This document shows positions 1 to 12,800 of a stretch of 64,000 bases of DNA, piece by piece. Origin of the DNA: Marsupella aquatica (taxonomy: Eukaryota; Marchantiophyta); the NCBI GenBank assembly GCA_973895155.1, contig OZ316892.1:13082001-13146000 (forward strand), written 5' to 3'. Position 1 is the first letter of the stretch, and each line of letters opens with the position of its first letter. Both the position numbers and the translations under genes were made by a program. The notes beneath the pieces were generated by a model, which worked only from the letters and a program-made list of their open reading frames with translations, did not search any database and was not told the DNA's origin.

Positions 1-431
1 TCTTGCCCCGGCTTTCCTCGTACCTGTCAATATCAGCATTTCAGTAACTTGTTCACTCGGATAGAGTCCCACCTCACCCACAAGAAGATGTTAACGATTC
101 TTGAGACCTCGTCCCTAGTACTATTTCTTCGAGTTGCACGAACTCATAGAGTTCCATGGTACAAGACTAGCTTAAGAGCAAAAGAGTAGCCGTTAAGCAA
201 TTCACGACGCCCACCAAGAAGCCACATCCAAACTATCGCGTCAATCAAGATGACCGAACAGGGTATAACGCAGATTGACCCTAAAAATACGTAAACCCAT
301 CATATCCACCCTTCCAGATACATCATCGCAATTCGTGACTTACAGATAAACATATAAAGCCAATATGCCATGCAATAAGTTGCCAATATATGGTAAACAC
401 TCAAGAACGGAAAGACGGCAACTGATTAACT

Positions 432-659
432 GACGACGGCCAAACTAGGGCTTTGCAAGCTTTTTAAATTTGCAGGAAATACAAGGGGACGGCTCTGCAT
501 TGCAAGGGACACGAGGGTGGGAGAAAACGTACGAAGTCGGAGTTGAGAAGCTGAGGAAGAGACATTTGGAGATCGCAGAAGAGCAACGTCGGAAGCTGGT
601 GAATCTACTTTTCTGAGCCCTTGAAACCCGGCTCCGACCACGGCGCTTACGGCTTCCAT
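432..659 (-). CDS. First coding exon of an unidentified, probably organelle-targeted protein (partial)
   Basis: An open frame begins with an ATG at 659 on the minus strand and runs about 76 codons before a stop at the end of the stretch, so it must splice leftwards. The peptide is rich in Ser, Ala, Leu and Arg with almost no acidic residues (it starts MEAVSAVVGAGFQGL and contains RLRTFSPTLVSLAMQSR), the composition of a plastid or mitochondrial transit peptide. A plausible donor lies near 430 (GTCA|GTTAAT). Minus-strand exonic sequence may also resume at the left edge (AG acceptor near position 24), but it is too short to identify. I do not recognise the mature protein. The transit-peptide reading is inference from composition; the gene itself is moderately supported by its start, composition and the upstream 5'UTR-like donor at 1183. 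Confidence 0.45.
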
Positions 660-1183
660 GATTCCTCTCGCTCCAATCTCCCCTCAAATAGCAGGCGATC
701 GAAAGGCTTCACGGGAGGTGATGCACATGTAAGTTAGCTCAGAGGTGTCACTGAAAGTCTAGAAAAAGAAGACGTAACTTACGAAGTATTCCCCTTCGAA
801 ATCCCAATCAAAAAACCGAGTAATTAACAGTTCACACGCAGTACACCCGAAAGCGGAATGGTCACATTTCAAAAACACCAAAGAAGTGCGAGTCTCCTCC
901 TCAGAGAACCGATCATTCTCTCCAAAACCTCACAGCTCACTTCCCATGCCTGCCTCGTGAGTTGCTCTCGACCTACGTCTACACCATTCAAGAAAATTTC
1001 ACGCACACAATGCAACAAGAGCTCTCATGACACGCCCAAATTGCACCCAAGCTGAAAAGAACTACACTGCAATCGATCCGCCCGTCGTTTCCAACAAGCA
1101 GCAGCGTCCTGGGCCGAGCACTTACCAACGTCGGAGGGAGCCCACTCAGCAAAAAACGAAGAATGAATGCATCTGCGACTCAC

Positions 1184-1406
1184 CGGAGTCGAAACCAAAG
1201 GATTCACAGCTGCTCTTCCTGCTGCTCCAGCTCCTGCTGCCTCGCTCCACAACGAGAAACACCGAGCGAATAAGGGAACGACGAGCTCGGAGGAGATCAC
1301 GAGGACAGAAGGGACGGAGGAGTGTACCACGGCGTTCCCTCCAGCCGAGGTGGGTCCGCTCCGCCGCACCAAACCAATGTACAAACCAAGGCTCTGCTCG
1401 TCTCAT
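1184..1406 (-). other. Possible 5'UTR exon of the minus-strand gene starting at 659
   Basis: On the minus strand a near-consensus splice donor (CCG|GTGAGTC) sits with its GT at 1183-1182, about 520 bp upstream of the ATG at 659. The sequence before it is GC-richer than the surroundings and has no conserved coding signal; the small ORFs here overlap in several frames and look like chance. A spliced 5' leader ending at 1184 is the simplest explanation, but the acceptor and the transcription start are not determined. Confidence 0.3.
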
Positions 1407-1949
1407 CCATAATCACGAGGCGTCGGGGCGAAACTTGCAAGGCGGGCGGACCTCGCTCCTTCCGTTCTGACCCACACGTGTCCGTCCACAGTTCCCCACC
1501 TCCCAACCCGTACCGGACCTCCCGGTACCCGTACCTGTCTTCCTTGACCCGAGACGATGAATCCAACCAAGCATCTCTGCTCCAAACCGAGCACATCCGT
1601 CTCTTCTTGAAACCAAAGAGGGACTGACCTGTTTGTGTATTTCATCGTGGTTAAAGAAGTGCACGGGGACAACCGGTGGTGACAGCTTCGACCGGTGGCG
1701 TTTTGTACGCCTAGGAAACTTATATGACGAGGACTGACTACTACTCTACTGCACTGCAACGCACCGCAATTGAGTGATGGCGAGTTTCATTGGCTCGTCG
1801 TTGTCCGCACTCGCTGTGCAATATCTTCCTCTCATTGGCATTGGCCTGGACGACGACGAAGGTTCCGTTTGTCCCCGATGTTCGCTCGGGTATCTACTGT
1901 ACTGTGCCCGGTAATTCGAGGGTGGGGCTGTTGTGCTTGAGCTCCTCCA

Positions 1950-2600
1950 ATTCCGCCCCACCTGGGCGATGGAAGAACAACCACTACTAGAGCTTCCCCT
2001 AGCAGTAATACACAGCAGTGAATGAATAATGGCTTCCAATTCTGCACAGCTTGGCGATGGAAGAACCACCAGAGCATCCACTGGTAGTAATATACAGCAG
2101 CGAATAATGGCTTCCAATTCTGCACAGCTTGGCGATGGGAGAACCACCAGAGCATCCACTGGTAGTAATATACAGCAGCGAATAATGGCTTCCAATTCTG
2201 CACAGCTTGGCGATGGGAGAACCACCAGAGCATCCACTAGTAGTAATATACAGCAGTAAAATAATGTCTTCCAATTCTGCACAGCTTGGCGATGCATGAA
2301 CCACCGGAGCAGAGAGCATCCACTATTAGTAATATACAGCACTGAATAATGTATTCCAATTCTGCACAGCTTGGCGATGCATGAACCACCGGAGCATCTA
2401 CTAGTAGTAGAATAGAGCAGTGAGTAATGGGTTTCAATTCTGCATAGCTTGGCCATGGAAGGACCACTAGAGCATCCGTCTACTAGTAGAGCAATGACCG
2501 GCTTCACACTCTGCACCAGGCATGGGAGAGCCACAAGAGCATCTACAGGTAGAGCAATGACTGGCTTCCAAATTCCAATCCTGCAAATGCATGCATGAAC
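1950..2600. repeat. 78-bp minisatellite, about eight copies
   Basis: A unit beginning ATGGCTTCCAATTCTGCAC recurs at 2029, 2107 and 2185 with an exact 78-bp spacing. More diverged copies follow to about 2600, and a degenerate copy precedes 2029. Because 78 is a multiple of three, long frames stay open on both strands: 26-residue repeats on plus and a 343-codon frame on minus at 1746-2777. No domain, splice signal or transit sequence accompanies those frames, so I treat them as by-products of the repeat period. Confidence 0.9.
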
Positions 2601-2799
2601 AGGAGTCCATTGAGTCACGCACAATGGAGAGTCTCGACAGACTAGTCTTCCTTCTTGGGAGGATGCAGTATATGCTTTTTGGCTGGCGAGGATACAAACA
2701 ATCGGGAAGGGGAGGCTCGACCAGTTTCGAGAGAATAGTATATACGGCGTGGGTTTCGGGGGTGATGCCCAGTGCAATAGAGTGCTTTTATTAAAACAT

Positions 2800-5700
2800 A
2801 AATTTAAACTCAGAAGGTGATATGAAAGGAAATTGGAATTTTATAATTGAAGGGTTGGGGTTTTGGGCCCTATAAGCTTGGACTAAATCTTACATCCCAA
2901 ACCTTTTGCTCATATTTGATTCCTACGCTTCCGTGAGATCTATTCAAATGTGTACTCTATTCAAACGTGTACTTTCACCAGGATCAGAGATTTTGCATGA
3001 GATCTATTAAACCTTGGATTTTCACTAGCTAGGATAGGCCTGATTAAGAGTAAAAAAAGTGGATGTCTATACAAGTAGAATTTTGGGATCTCATTCGAGC
3101 TCAACGGTTTGGATGCAGATCTCATATGAGCTTATGGCTCTGATGTTTGGCTTATCGTTTCTCTTGTGTCCCCTTTTGTGTCCTTGGGCAAGGAAAATGC
3201 GCCTCCAGTAGCCAACATGTAATAGGTTCAGAGCATATTAGAACTGCCTAGGATTTGCACCTTGCCACCCGCTACCAAAAAGGGAAACATACAGAAAAGG
3301 TGGGGAAGAGCACAAGGTGTGCATGGGGTTAGGGAGTGTGGATGGGGGATGGAGGAAAGCATCAAACGAAACATATTACCGTGCTTGATCCCCTAGTTTT
3401 TGGTAACGCTGCACAACAACAATTCAGAAAGGATTTTGCAGAGTAAAACATCAATGTGAATCATCAATCATCTTTTGCAGAGTAGCATCTTACTCTGTGA
3501 ATCATCTTACAAAAGAAAGAGGTGTGAACTTTAATGCAATTGACTGTTTGGTTTGAAAATTTTGGGGATTGGTTCAACTATTTAGAAAACCTCTTGAGAA
3601 TTCATTAGCGCATGTTTACAGGCATAGTGTCAACAAGCACTATGGTACAATGACCAGCCAAATGACAAGGAAGTACAAAACTGACTGCAATGTAGTCCTA
3701 TGATAATTGAGCAAGCTCTTCATGTGATAAAACGGGTGAGGGGTTCTGAGGGATCTTTGGATATGGCAGTCCAGCCTGGCAGTCAAGGAGCCATGTGCCA
3801 CAACTGTGCGATTGGCTGATATTTACACGTGCACTGCTCAGGCGTTGACTAGTTCTCGTTTCATTCTTCATCAAAATTCTCAAAACAAAGACATGCCAAC
3901 ATTGAGTGTATCAAACAACAGCTGATTACCATAGACCTACTTCAGGACACATTGAGTCACCATCAAGTCAACGACATCACTAATAGTCCAAGCTAAAGCT
4001 CACTTCATTGGACATTGAAAAAAGTTAGATTATTTGCTACAGTATATGTCAATGGTTACTGAACAAGCAAGAGGGGGAGCAAGAGTCCTTTTGTACTTGT
4101 TAGCAACTGGTTATTGTGGGACCAATTGGAGAGACTTGAAAACCTGTAAAATCCGAGAAAATCCAGGTCACCCCCTAACTGTCAGTCAATTGATAATATC
4201 AATCAATGGTGCATGTGTTGTGCTGTATTTAAAGCTTCATTCATGTGACAATCTAAGTGAACTATCCACCTTTCAGGCTTAGCTATTGTGGGGTTTGTAG
4301 TTCCTAAAGTCAAACAACACTTTTGTGCAAACTTTGGGGTTGGGCACCCATTATCAAGAGTGAACTTGGGAAAATGAAGTTTAAGTCCTCAAGACAATTC
4401 ATATTGAGTCCAGATAGTTGCACATCAAAGTCACCAACCACATAAGTAAAAGAAACACCACTCAGACTTCTAAGAGAACAATTGTTTTTGTCCTATTAAG
4501 GGAAAATTTTGACACTGGTATGTGGCCAATCAACCTGTCAGTATCTTGTTTTTCTATGATTTTCTGTTCTGTATTTTTATCTTAATGTGCCATAACAAGG
4601 TGCATCACTTGTATTGTTTAGATTCTAAATTATTTATGCACTAAGTCTTCTCTTAATTTTAATCCTGTTATTTTAGAGCTCTGGTTCCCATTGCCTTTAG
4701 GTTCTATACAAAACATCCAACCACTTCAGAGATTTAAGTGAATTTCTGCTATGGAGAAAGATTCTATCTACTCTTGTGAAAGAGAGAAATGGTACTAAGG
4801 AGTATGGACACCTCATGTTTTAAGTTCTCCTGATACTTTTTCTTCCTTAGTTTATGGTTTTTATTGTCAGTACCTAAGGCAAGTGTGTATCTTCTGTACC
4901 TCATATGTACACAACCTCTGAAGGTCACTAGGGCAAGCCAGAATTATGTCCCTTATTATGTGCACAACTTTTCAAGATTTATGCACTTGTACTATTACTT
5001 CCATTATGTGTAATGTATTTTTCTTTGGCATGTGCTGTACTTTGTATTTTACCCCACTCAATGTTATCAAATACTATCCAATAGCCATTACACATCATTA
5101 CAAAGACAAAAAAAAAATGAAACATCATGGATTAACATGCTATATAGAAATTTTTTAAGTTAGAGAGGATTGACAGACAGAAGGAATCCCATCAATCACC
5201 ATGCTATATGGATGTTGATCCTTTATTTCAAAGATAGGGAGAAAGCGTTCTCAGGGTTTATGCTAGCAACCAAGTTTTCCATGTGCATATCTCTACACCA
5301 CAAGCTTAGCTGTTAATTCACAAACACAAACAGAGTGCCCAAATTAGTTTGTGTATCCTCTACTTATGTATGCTTTTAATAATTGTCAACCTAGTACATG
5401 TTTACCTATTTTTGTTAATTTTCAGGTCTAGAAATACAATGAACAGTCAACATTTACATCAAAATGCTCATAAATTCTTGAATTTGCATCACAAAATTAT
5501 TTTGATGTTCCATAAGCACTCTGAAATATGTTGTAAGTCGGGGTGGTATAAAATTTTACTAATAAAGCTTGATCAAAACCTACTATTCAGGGCTACTTTG
5601 TAGAAGGAAGACTCTAGACCGTGACTCTCATGGGATAACTGAAAGTGCATACAAAAAACAAGGATGGGAGCAAAGATGAACAGGAAATAGTAAAGAAAGT

Positions 5701-8250
5701 TTTGTGCTGGATCTTTTGTTTCATCTATGTTTGCGTTCAAGGAATGGGTCAGGCTAGTCTTTCACACATATTTATTTGAGTGACCCACTTTAGTGTTATC
5801 CTGGATTTTGCAAAAACTAATTAGATATTATAGTTTTATATCACACTGACTAAAGGAATACATTAGAGTGCTATGAAAAATGGAACTCAAAAGAAATTTA
5901 AGATTGCAAGGTTCAGTTTAGCTAAGCTTTTGTTGAGCTACTATTGTGGGTCACCCAAGGTGCATATGTGGAGAATGCACTTTTAGCCAAACTAAATAGA
6001 AACTTGCAACCCTAAATTACTTCCCCCTGCTTACCCACCTTAACTTCCATCCATTTTCTTTCTTTCTTTGGTCCCCAAATCCTGACTTACTTTTTCCTTT
6101 TTTGATTTCCTCCAATCTCTTTCATTTGATTGGTTTGATGGGGTCATCAGAATGTTTTGGGACATCCATTACTATATTCAATTTATATAGTAAGCATATC
6201 ACCAAGCTAGTGCTAAAATTGATGCATCTTAGGATGCTAGCATACCTCAGTACTAAAACCCCATAAGAACAATTGACTAATTTAAAGTACTGCCGGTGTA
6301 AGTGCACACTGTCATCTTTGATTATCAATATTTGATCTCATTCATCAATCTAAGAAATTTGATGGTATGGATCTTTTCTTGTGACCATTGTTCCCGCCAT
6401 TGTTCATTGACATCCACAGTACTCTTTGTTGGCCAATGATTGATCAAATGTCTCAATCAGGGCGTCAATCAATTGGATCTAATGGGCTAGAGTTAGTCAT
6501 TGTTATTTTCAGTCATATAAATAAATATAAATATAAGTAATTGTACATAAAACAGTTCCAGGAGGTGATGTTTTTGCCCACACTCTTTGTTATTTAGCGT
6601 GTTAATTTTTGATCTTCTTAAGTTTTCCAAGTTTAACCATTTTTGCTACCATCTCGACAAAAATGGTTGTGTTTATTTGTCATTGCAAACATCACTATTT
6701 ATGGATCCCCATTGGCAGTTCCTTCCAAATTTCCTGGATGCACGTGCAACCACATCAGCATGATTTGTCACAAACACAAACCATTAGTTATGCAAGAAGA
6801 ACCAAAATTTGACTATTTGTGTTTGAGACAAGGCAAAGAAAAACAATTCGACCATGTAACTGTAAAACAAGTGGAAAACTAAAAAATAACATTTCAAGTA
6901 AACAAAGAAAGGGGTAAAATAGGGGTGAAAAGAAAATAATCTTTGGATGAGTTGTGATTGATACATCAGTGTTTTATGGTAATCGGTTTCAATTTTCTAT
7001 TTAATTTACACATTTTGGAAATAGTGACAAGTAGGAATAAACTCTTCAACTACTCTAACATTTACCAAGGTAGCATAAGAAACCCAAGAAACTTTTCAAC
7101 TTCTCTAATTTACTAAGGTAACTTAAGTAACCTTTTTGGTTAACTATGGATAGAGTACTAACAAGCAAAGATAAGAAACACCATAACTACTATGGGTAAA
7201 TGAATACCAAGGGACTCTAAGACCTTTCAATTACTATGGACAAAGTAATATTTTGCATGAACTATATAGAATGTTACATGTACGTATAGACATGAAGGTA
7301 CTAAGGAAAACATTTTGCATGGAGAATTACCCTCCATATTACCATGAATGTACTTCTATGTGCCTTCAATGAAATTGTGCTAACTACCTTCTAAATTCAT
7401 TTCATTTAAAGTCCTCCATTTAATTTTTGTCCTCTCATTTATCTATTCCAATGTGCAACTCTTTGTAGCTCCAAATAGTTTAATAAAACAAGCTTACATA
7501 ACCACCGGGTCCTCTAACTAATTTTTTTTCTCACTTTTCAGTCCCTGTCCAAGTCTTCTACGCCAGCTTATTTCACTATTTCAAAAGAATGATTCTAGTT
7601 TTTGAAAGTTCTGGTAGTACCGGAACTTGCTGGTGGACACTGATGGTTAAATTGTGAAGTTGGTTGGCATTGTTAAAAAAGATCCATGTTGAGAAGGACA
7701 CTCACTAGAATGTCAACATAAGAACCTTTTGGACACTTCCCCTGTCATCTAGTGCCAGTGGAGGTTTAAGCCCAGATACAGTTCACTATATGGTGTTCTA
7801 AGTTCTTAAGTTCAAGGTTACCTGGGTGAACTTCCAGCCCAGGCTGCTTTTGAATCCAGATTTGACACCCCTTCTTATGGCTGAAGGTTTATCACTCATT
7901 GGCTAAGATTAATGAAATGTTGACAGCCTCTACCATAGTGCTGGGTGACACCGCACAAAAATGCAAGCAAGTCCTTTCCGAGCAGCATTTTGCAAAAGCT
8001 TTTGAGCCATGCACTTTATGTGGGGAAATAAATAAAATGCTTTCACTTGGTAAGATGTATGAAAAATTGATGCTACAATACAAATGAATATAAACTTCAA
8101 TGCAATTGTGCATTTGGTTGGAATTTGCTAGATTTGACTCTGTGAGATGTGGAGAAGTGATCTTTTAATCTGACTAATAAAGCACAATCCAAGCAGCCTT
8201 GTCTTGAGCACAAAGCTAACTATTCTTTTGCCTTTTACTAAAGAATACCG
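2800..8250. other. AT-rich intergenic region, no gene seen
   Basis: This stretch is AT-rich with only short scattered frames of up to about 84 codons and no recognisable domain, tRNA or rRNA. One segment (about 5605-5745) is homologous to 8390-8545 in the same orientation: both carry TCTAGACCGTGA, then CTGAAAGTGCA, an A-rich run, and a shared TTTGCGTTCAAGGAA. It is therefore part of a dispersed repeat family. Confidence 0.7.
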
Positions 8251-8257
8251 TGTACGC

Positions 8258-8408
8258 GACATGAATGTGGCTTACACGAATAAAGCACAATCTAAACTAC
8301 TCTGTGGGCCTACTGAGTGAAGCTTCTAGACCGACATGAACGCGGCTTACACAAATAAAGCACAATCTAAACTACTCTGTCGGCCTACTGAGTGAAGCTT
8401 CTAGACCG
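8258..8408. repeat. 75-bp direct duplication
   Basis: Two adjacent copies of a 75-bp unit start at GACATGAA (8258 and 8333) and end in AAGCTTCTAGACC, differing at only a few positions. The second copy leads directly into the dispersed repeat that also occurs near 5605. Confidence 0.85.
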
Positions 8409-8599
8409 TGATCTAAACTGAGAGCACAACTGAAACTGAAAGTGCAAATAAAAAACAAAGATGAGACAAAATGAACACTAAATAGAAAGGAATGTTTGTT
8501 TATGCAAGGATTTTTTCCTCCTCATCTATATTTGCGTTCAAGGAACAAGTAATAGGCTAGCACCATGAAATATGAACATTTTGCTTTGGGTAGATGAGT

Positions 8600-9230
8600 G
8601 TTTAGACTACCTCCTGTAAAAGTGAACTGCGCGCACTTGCTGTGTCTCAGCACTATGGTAATGTAACCGAGTCTCCACTGAAGTGTTCTGGATAGCCCAC
8701 TATAAGTTGAACTGTGCAGTTTGCTGTGTCTCTGCACTATGGTAGACAGTGTAACCGAGTCTCTACGAAAGTGTTCTGGATAGTCCACTATAAGTTGCAC
8801 TGCGCAGTTTGCTGTGTCCTCAGCACTATGGTAGTGTAACTGAGTCTCCACGAAAGTGTTCTGGATAGCCCACAATAAGTTGAACTGTGCAGTTTGTTGT
8901 GTCTCAGCACTATTGTAGTGTAATCGAGTCTCCACGAAAGTGTTCTGGACATTCCACTATAAGTTGGACTGCGCAGTTGGGTGTGTCTCAGCACTACGGT
9001 AATGTAACTGAGTCTCCACGAAAGTGTTCTGGATAGCCCACTATAAGTTGAACTGCGCAGTTTGTTGTGTCTCAGCTCTATTGTAGTGTAACCGAGTCTC
9101 CACGAAAATGTGTTCTGGATAGTCCACTATAAGCTGAACTGCGCACTTGGGTGTGTCTCAGCACTATGGTAATGTAACTGAGTCTCCACGAAAGTGTTCT
9201 GGATGGCCCACTATAAGTTCCTTTGTTTAA
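8600..9230. repeat. About 84-bp minisatellite, eight copies
   Basis: The word TGTTCTGGA recurs at 8684, 8772, 8857, 8941, 9025, 9111 and 9195, that is, with spacings of 84-88 bp. Each unit also contains CTATAAGTTGAACTGCGCAG and GTGTCTCAGCACTATGGTA with scattered substitutions. Minus-strand frames of 68-137 codons inside it are made of the repeat and have no other support. Confidence 0.92.
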
Positions 9231-9884
9231 ATGAAGAACTGACACCCTCTAATGTAAGCGAGTTTCCTGGAAAGCGTTTTGGAGAAGCCACTTTCAATTT
9301 CTTTGTTTCTCTGGGTACCAATCGCTATTTCTCCATGATGGACTGAATTCAATCTGCAACCTGCACTTCTCAACTCAAAATCTATTTCGGCATCTAGCCC
9401 GGAATGAACTATACTTTCATGTCAGAATTTGTCAAATGCAACACTCTGTTCCACAGAGCTCGGTGTTTTCTCATTTTGCCCATCATCTAAGGCACCTTGA
9501 AATTGTCCAGCCGATATGCAATTGTTCGATCTTCGAACTTCACAAGAAATTTTACCATCGCCGTTGATGCAAAAAAATTAATGGACACAATGTGCGACTT
9601 TGAGGAGAGGAGTGGCCTTTGATCAAAGTGCGATGATGTGGCTGCGTTTCAAGACTGGTCTCAAACCTGCACAGACCTCAGAGAGGTTTGGAGTGTGGTT
9701 TCGAAATTCTTCCATCTAAAATACCGCTCCGACCCTGTAACCTTTATGTTCTCTCAGTTGTAGGGTTCCAATTTTTAAGCCCTGAACCTGTCCGTCCGCT
9801 CTCTCTGTGGATGAGTTTCATCTATCGATAGCTCAGTTCATCTTGAGGGTTCATCCCCTTGTTCTTCATTTGCGTGGATTCAAC

Positions 9885-12800
9885 ATGAAGTTTAAGCTGG
9901 AGGGCTTGACAGTTTACTTCCCCTATGAATACATCTATCCGGAGCAGTACGAGTACATGCTAGAGCTGAAGAGGACCTTGGATACCAAAGGACATTGTTT
10001 ACTGGAAATGCCGACCGGAACTGGCAAAACCATCACTCTTCTGTCTCTCATCACCAGCTATCAGATGGCCAATTCGTGTGGCAAACTGATTTACTGCACT
10101 CGAACTGTCCACGAAATGGAAAAGGTGCTGGATGAGCTTCGAAGACTCCATGAATACCAGGAGAAGGAAGTGGGAAAGGCACAGGCGAAAATCATGGCGT
10201 TGGGTTTGAGCTCTCGGAAGAATTTGTGCATACATTCAGAAGTGAGTGGAGAAGGTTCACGAGAGAGCGTGGATGCCGGGTGTCGAAAGCTCACAGCTTC
10301 TTGGGTTAGGGCAGCCGCCGTGGATAATCCTAATCTGAACCTCTGCCAATATTATGAGGGCTATGAGAAGAAGGGGGCAGACGCCATTCTACCGTCCGGA
10401 GTTTACAGTCTGCACGATCTAAGGATTTTTGGAAGGGAAAAAAGTTGGTGTCCGTACTTTTTAGCCCGCCACATGATCCAGTTCGCCAATGTGGTGGTAT
10501 ATAACTATCAGTACCTGTTGGACCCCAAAGTATCTGGAATTATATCCAAGGAGATGGAGAAAGAGTGCATAGTAGTGTTCGATGAGGCCCACAACATTGA
10601 CAACGTTTGCATCGAAGCCCTCAGTGTCAATATTCGACAGCAAACGCTGGATGGTGCAACTCGAAACCTCAGCAAAATCTCTCAGGTCATTGAGAAGTGA
10701 GTCCAAAACTAGACTTAAGCCTGTCAAGTCTGCGATTTGAACTGTTCATTTTGTGGGAAAACAAGACTTCTTTTTGCTTGGTCTGAATCAACGTATGTTT
10801 TATGGATTGCGTAATCTGATAATTGGAAATTCTAGGCTTCACACACATTACGTACAAAACCTTTCAGAAAGGGCTTTCGAAATGCTCACCGTAATAGCTG
10901 TTACTGATACTCAAGACTGACATGATATTTGTGGAAGTTACCTTGGTATTAAATGTAGTGATGTGGGTAATGCTTGGCAAGGTTCGAAGCAACGGATGCC
11001 AACCGGCTAAGGCAAGAGTATAACAGGTTGGTGGAAGGCCTAGCATTACGGGGCAATTTGCCTGGTATTTATCCCTCCTCAGCCGTCAGTTGTCACCACC
11101 ATTTCAATGATAGGGTGTCGAGGGGGTACTTCATGTCATGTACCACAGGCCACCCCATTAAGAACTAGAATGTTTTTATTGCTTTACAAATGATTGCTCA
11201 TGTTACAACATAGTAATTGGCTGTGCAGTAGTGCTGACGAGAGAATATCACATCTTGGATCTGTGCAGCCCCTGATGCGTGGCTTGCCAATCCGGCTTTA
11301 CCTGATGACATCCTCAAAGAAGCGGTTCCCGGGAACATAAGACGCGCGAAGCATTTTGTGGCATTTCTAAAGAGAATTGTGCAATATATTAAAGGTCGTT
11401 TACAGACTGAGCAAGTGGAAAGTCAAGGTCCTCTTTCTTTCTTGACTGCACTGAACAAGGAATGTAGCATTGATCAGAAGACATTGAAATTTTGTTACGA
11501 TCGCTTGCATTCTTTGTTACTGACCTTGGAGATCACGGATACCGATGAGTTTATGCATATACAAACTATATGCGACTTTGCCACACTGGTGGGGACGTAC
11601 ACTCGAGGCTTCTCCATTATAATTGAGCCCTTTGACGAGCGTATGCCCCACATCCCTGATCCAATTTTACAGGTAAATATTATGCTGGTTGTGTGCACTC
11701 CTACGTGCTCCCGACTTCACAGTGGTTTATGTACTGCTCTATCTAGTGCCATGGTTTATGTACTTGCATGTGGTAGTCTCACTGTGATTGCTTGCACTGG
11801 GGTTTCTGGTTCTGTACGTCTGTACAGAATCCAGTTGTTTTTGTTGAGGCTGATACTGTCTGGACTCTTTCAGTGTCTCAGGTTGTCTTAGTTGAGGCAT
11901 GTACTGTAGGTACCTTGCAAAAATCCTGATTTTGTTTCTTACTGATTGTGGTGGCAGCTAAGCTGTTTGGATGCATCCTTGGCAATAAAGCCAGTTTTCG
12001 AGCGTTTTCAGACCGTCGTTATCACCTCTGGAACATTGAGTCCACTTGACCTGTATCCCCGCCTCCTGAACTTCCATCCAGTCATCTCTAAAAGCTTCAC
12101 AATGACATTGACGAGAGATTGTCTCTGCCCTATGGTTCTCACCAGGGGAAGGTAAACTTTTTGAGGAGCTAGTTCTCATCCGCTTGCGCATACAGTCTTG
12201 GCTAACAGAAAAAGGAGCCATTTGATCGTCAGTTTAACGAATTTATTCATAAATCCTTCTTTTGACTTAACTAATCTCCTTCGTTTCATCCTGCTGCTTG
12301 TAGTGACCAGCTTCCTGTGAGCACCAAATTTGACATGAGAAGTGACCCTGGAGTTGTAAGAAATTACGGACGGTTACTACTTGAAATGGTGATGGCCGTT
12401 CCAGATGGTGTTGTCTGCTTTTTCGTAAGTTACTCGTACATGGATGGCATAGTCAACAGCTGGAATGAGATGGGTATTCTTCAGGTGATGCTCCTCCCAC
12501 TGTTACATTGCAATTCTGCAACAGAACGAATTAGGGTTGTGCGTCATTGATGAAGCCATCAATGGATTTATATACTCTGAGCATTAGGCAGGTCGTTGCT
12601 ATGCGTTAAAAGCATTGTGATTTCTGTGAGTTAATGATTTTCCTGCGCTACTTTAACAGGAGGTAATGCAACACAAACTGGTCTTTATAGAGACACAGGA
12701 CGTGGTGGAGACGACATTGGCCCTCGATAATTATCGTAGAGCGTGTGACTGTGGTCGTGGTGCTGTTTTCTTTTCTGTTGCGAGGTGAGGTTTCTAAACA

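Noticed and set aside
1027-1627. Overlapping frames on both strands
   Set aside because: GC-rich leader/promoter-like DNA; several frames are open at once, and none has recognisable content.
1746-2777. 343-codon minus-strand frame and a 76-codon plus-strand frame over the 78-bp repeat
   Set aside because: Both frames exist because the repeat period is a multiple of three. There is no domain, splice context or non-repeat conserved sequence.
8522-8994. Minus-strand frames across the 84-bp minisatellite
   Set aside because: Made of the repeat, with frame changes at the 85-88 bp units and no independent coding signal.
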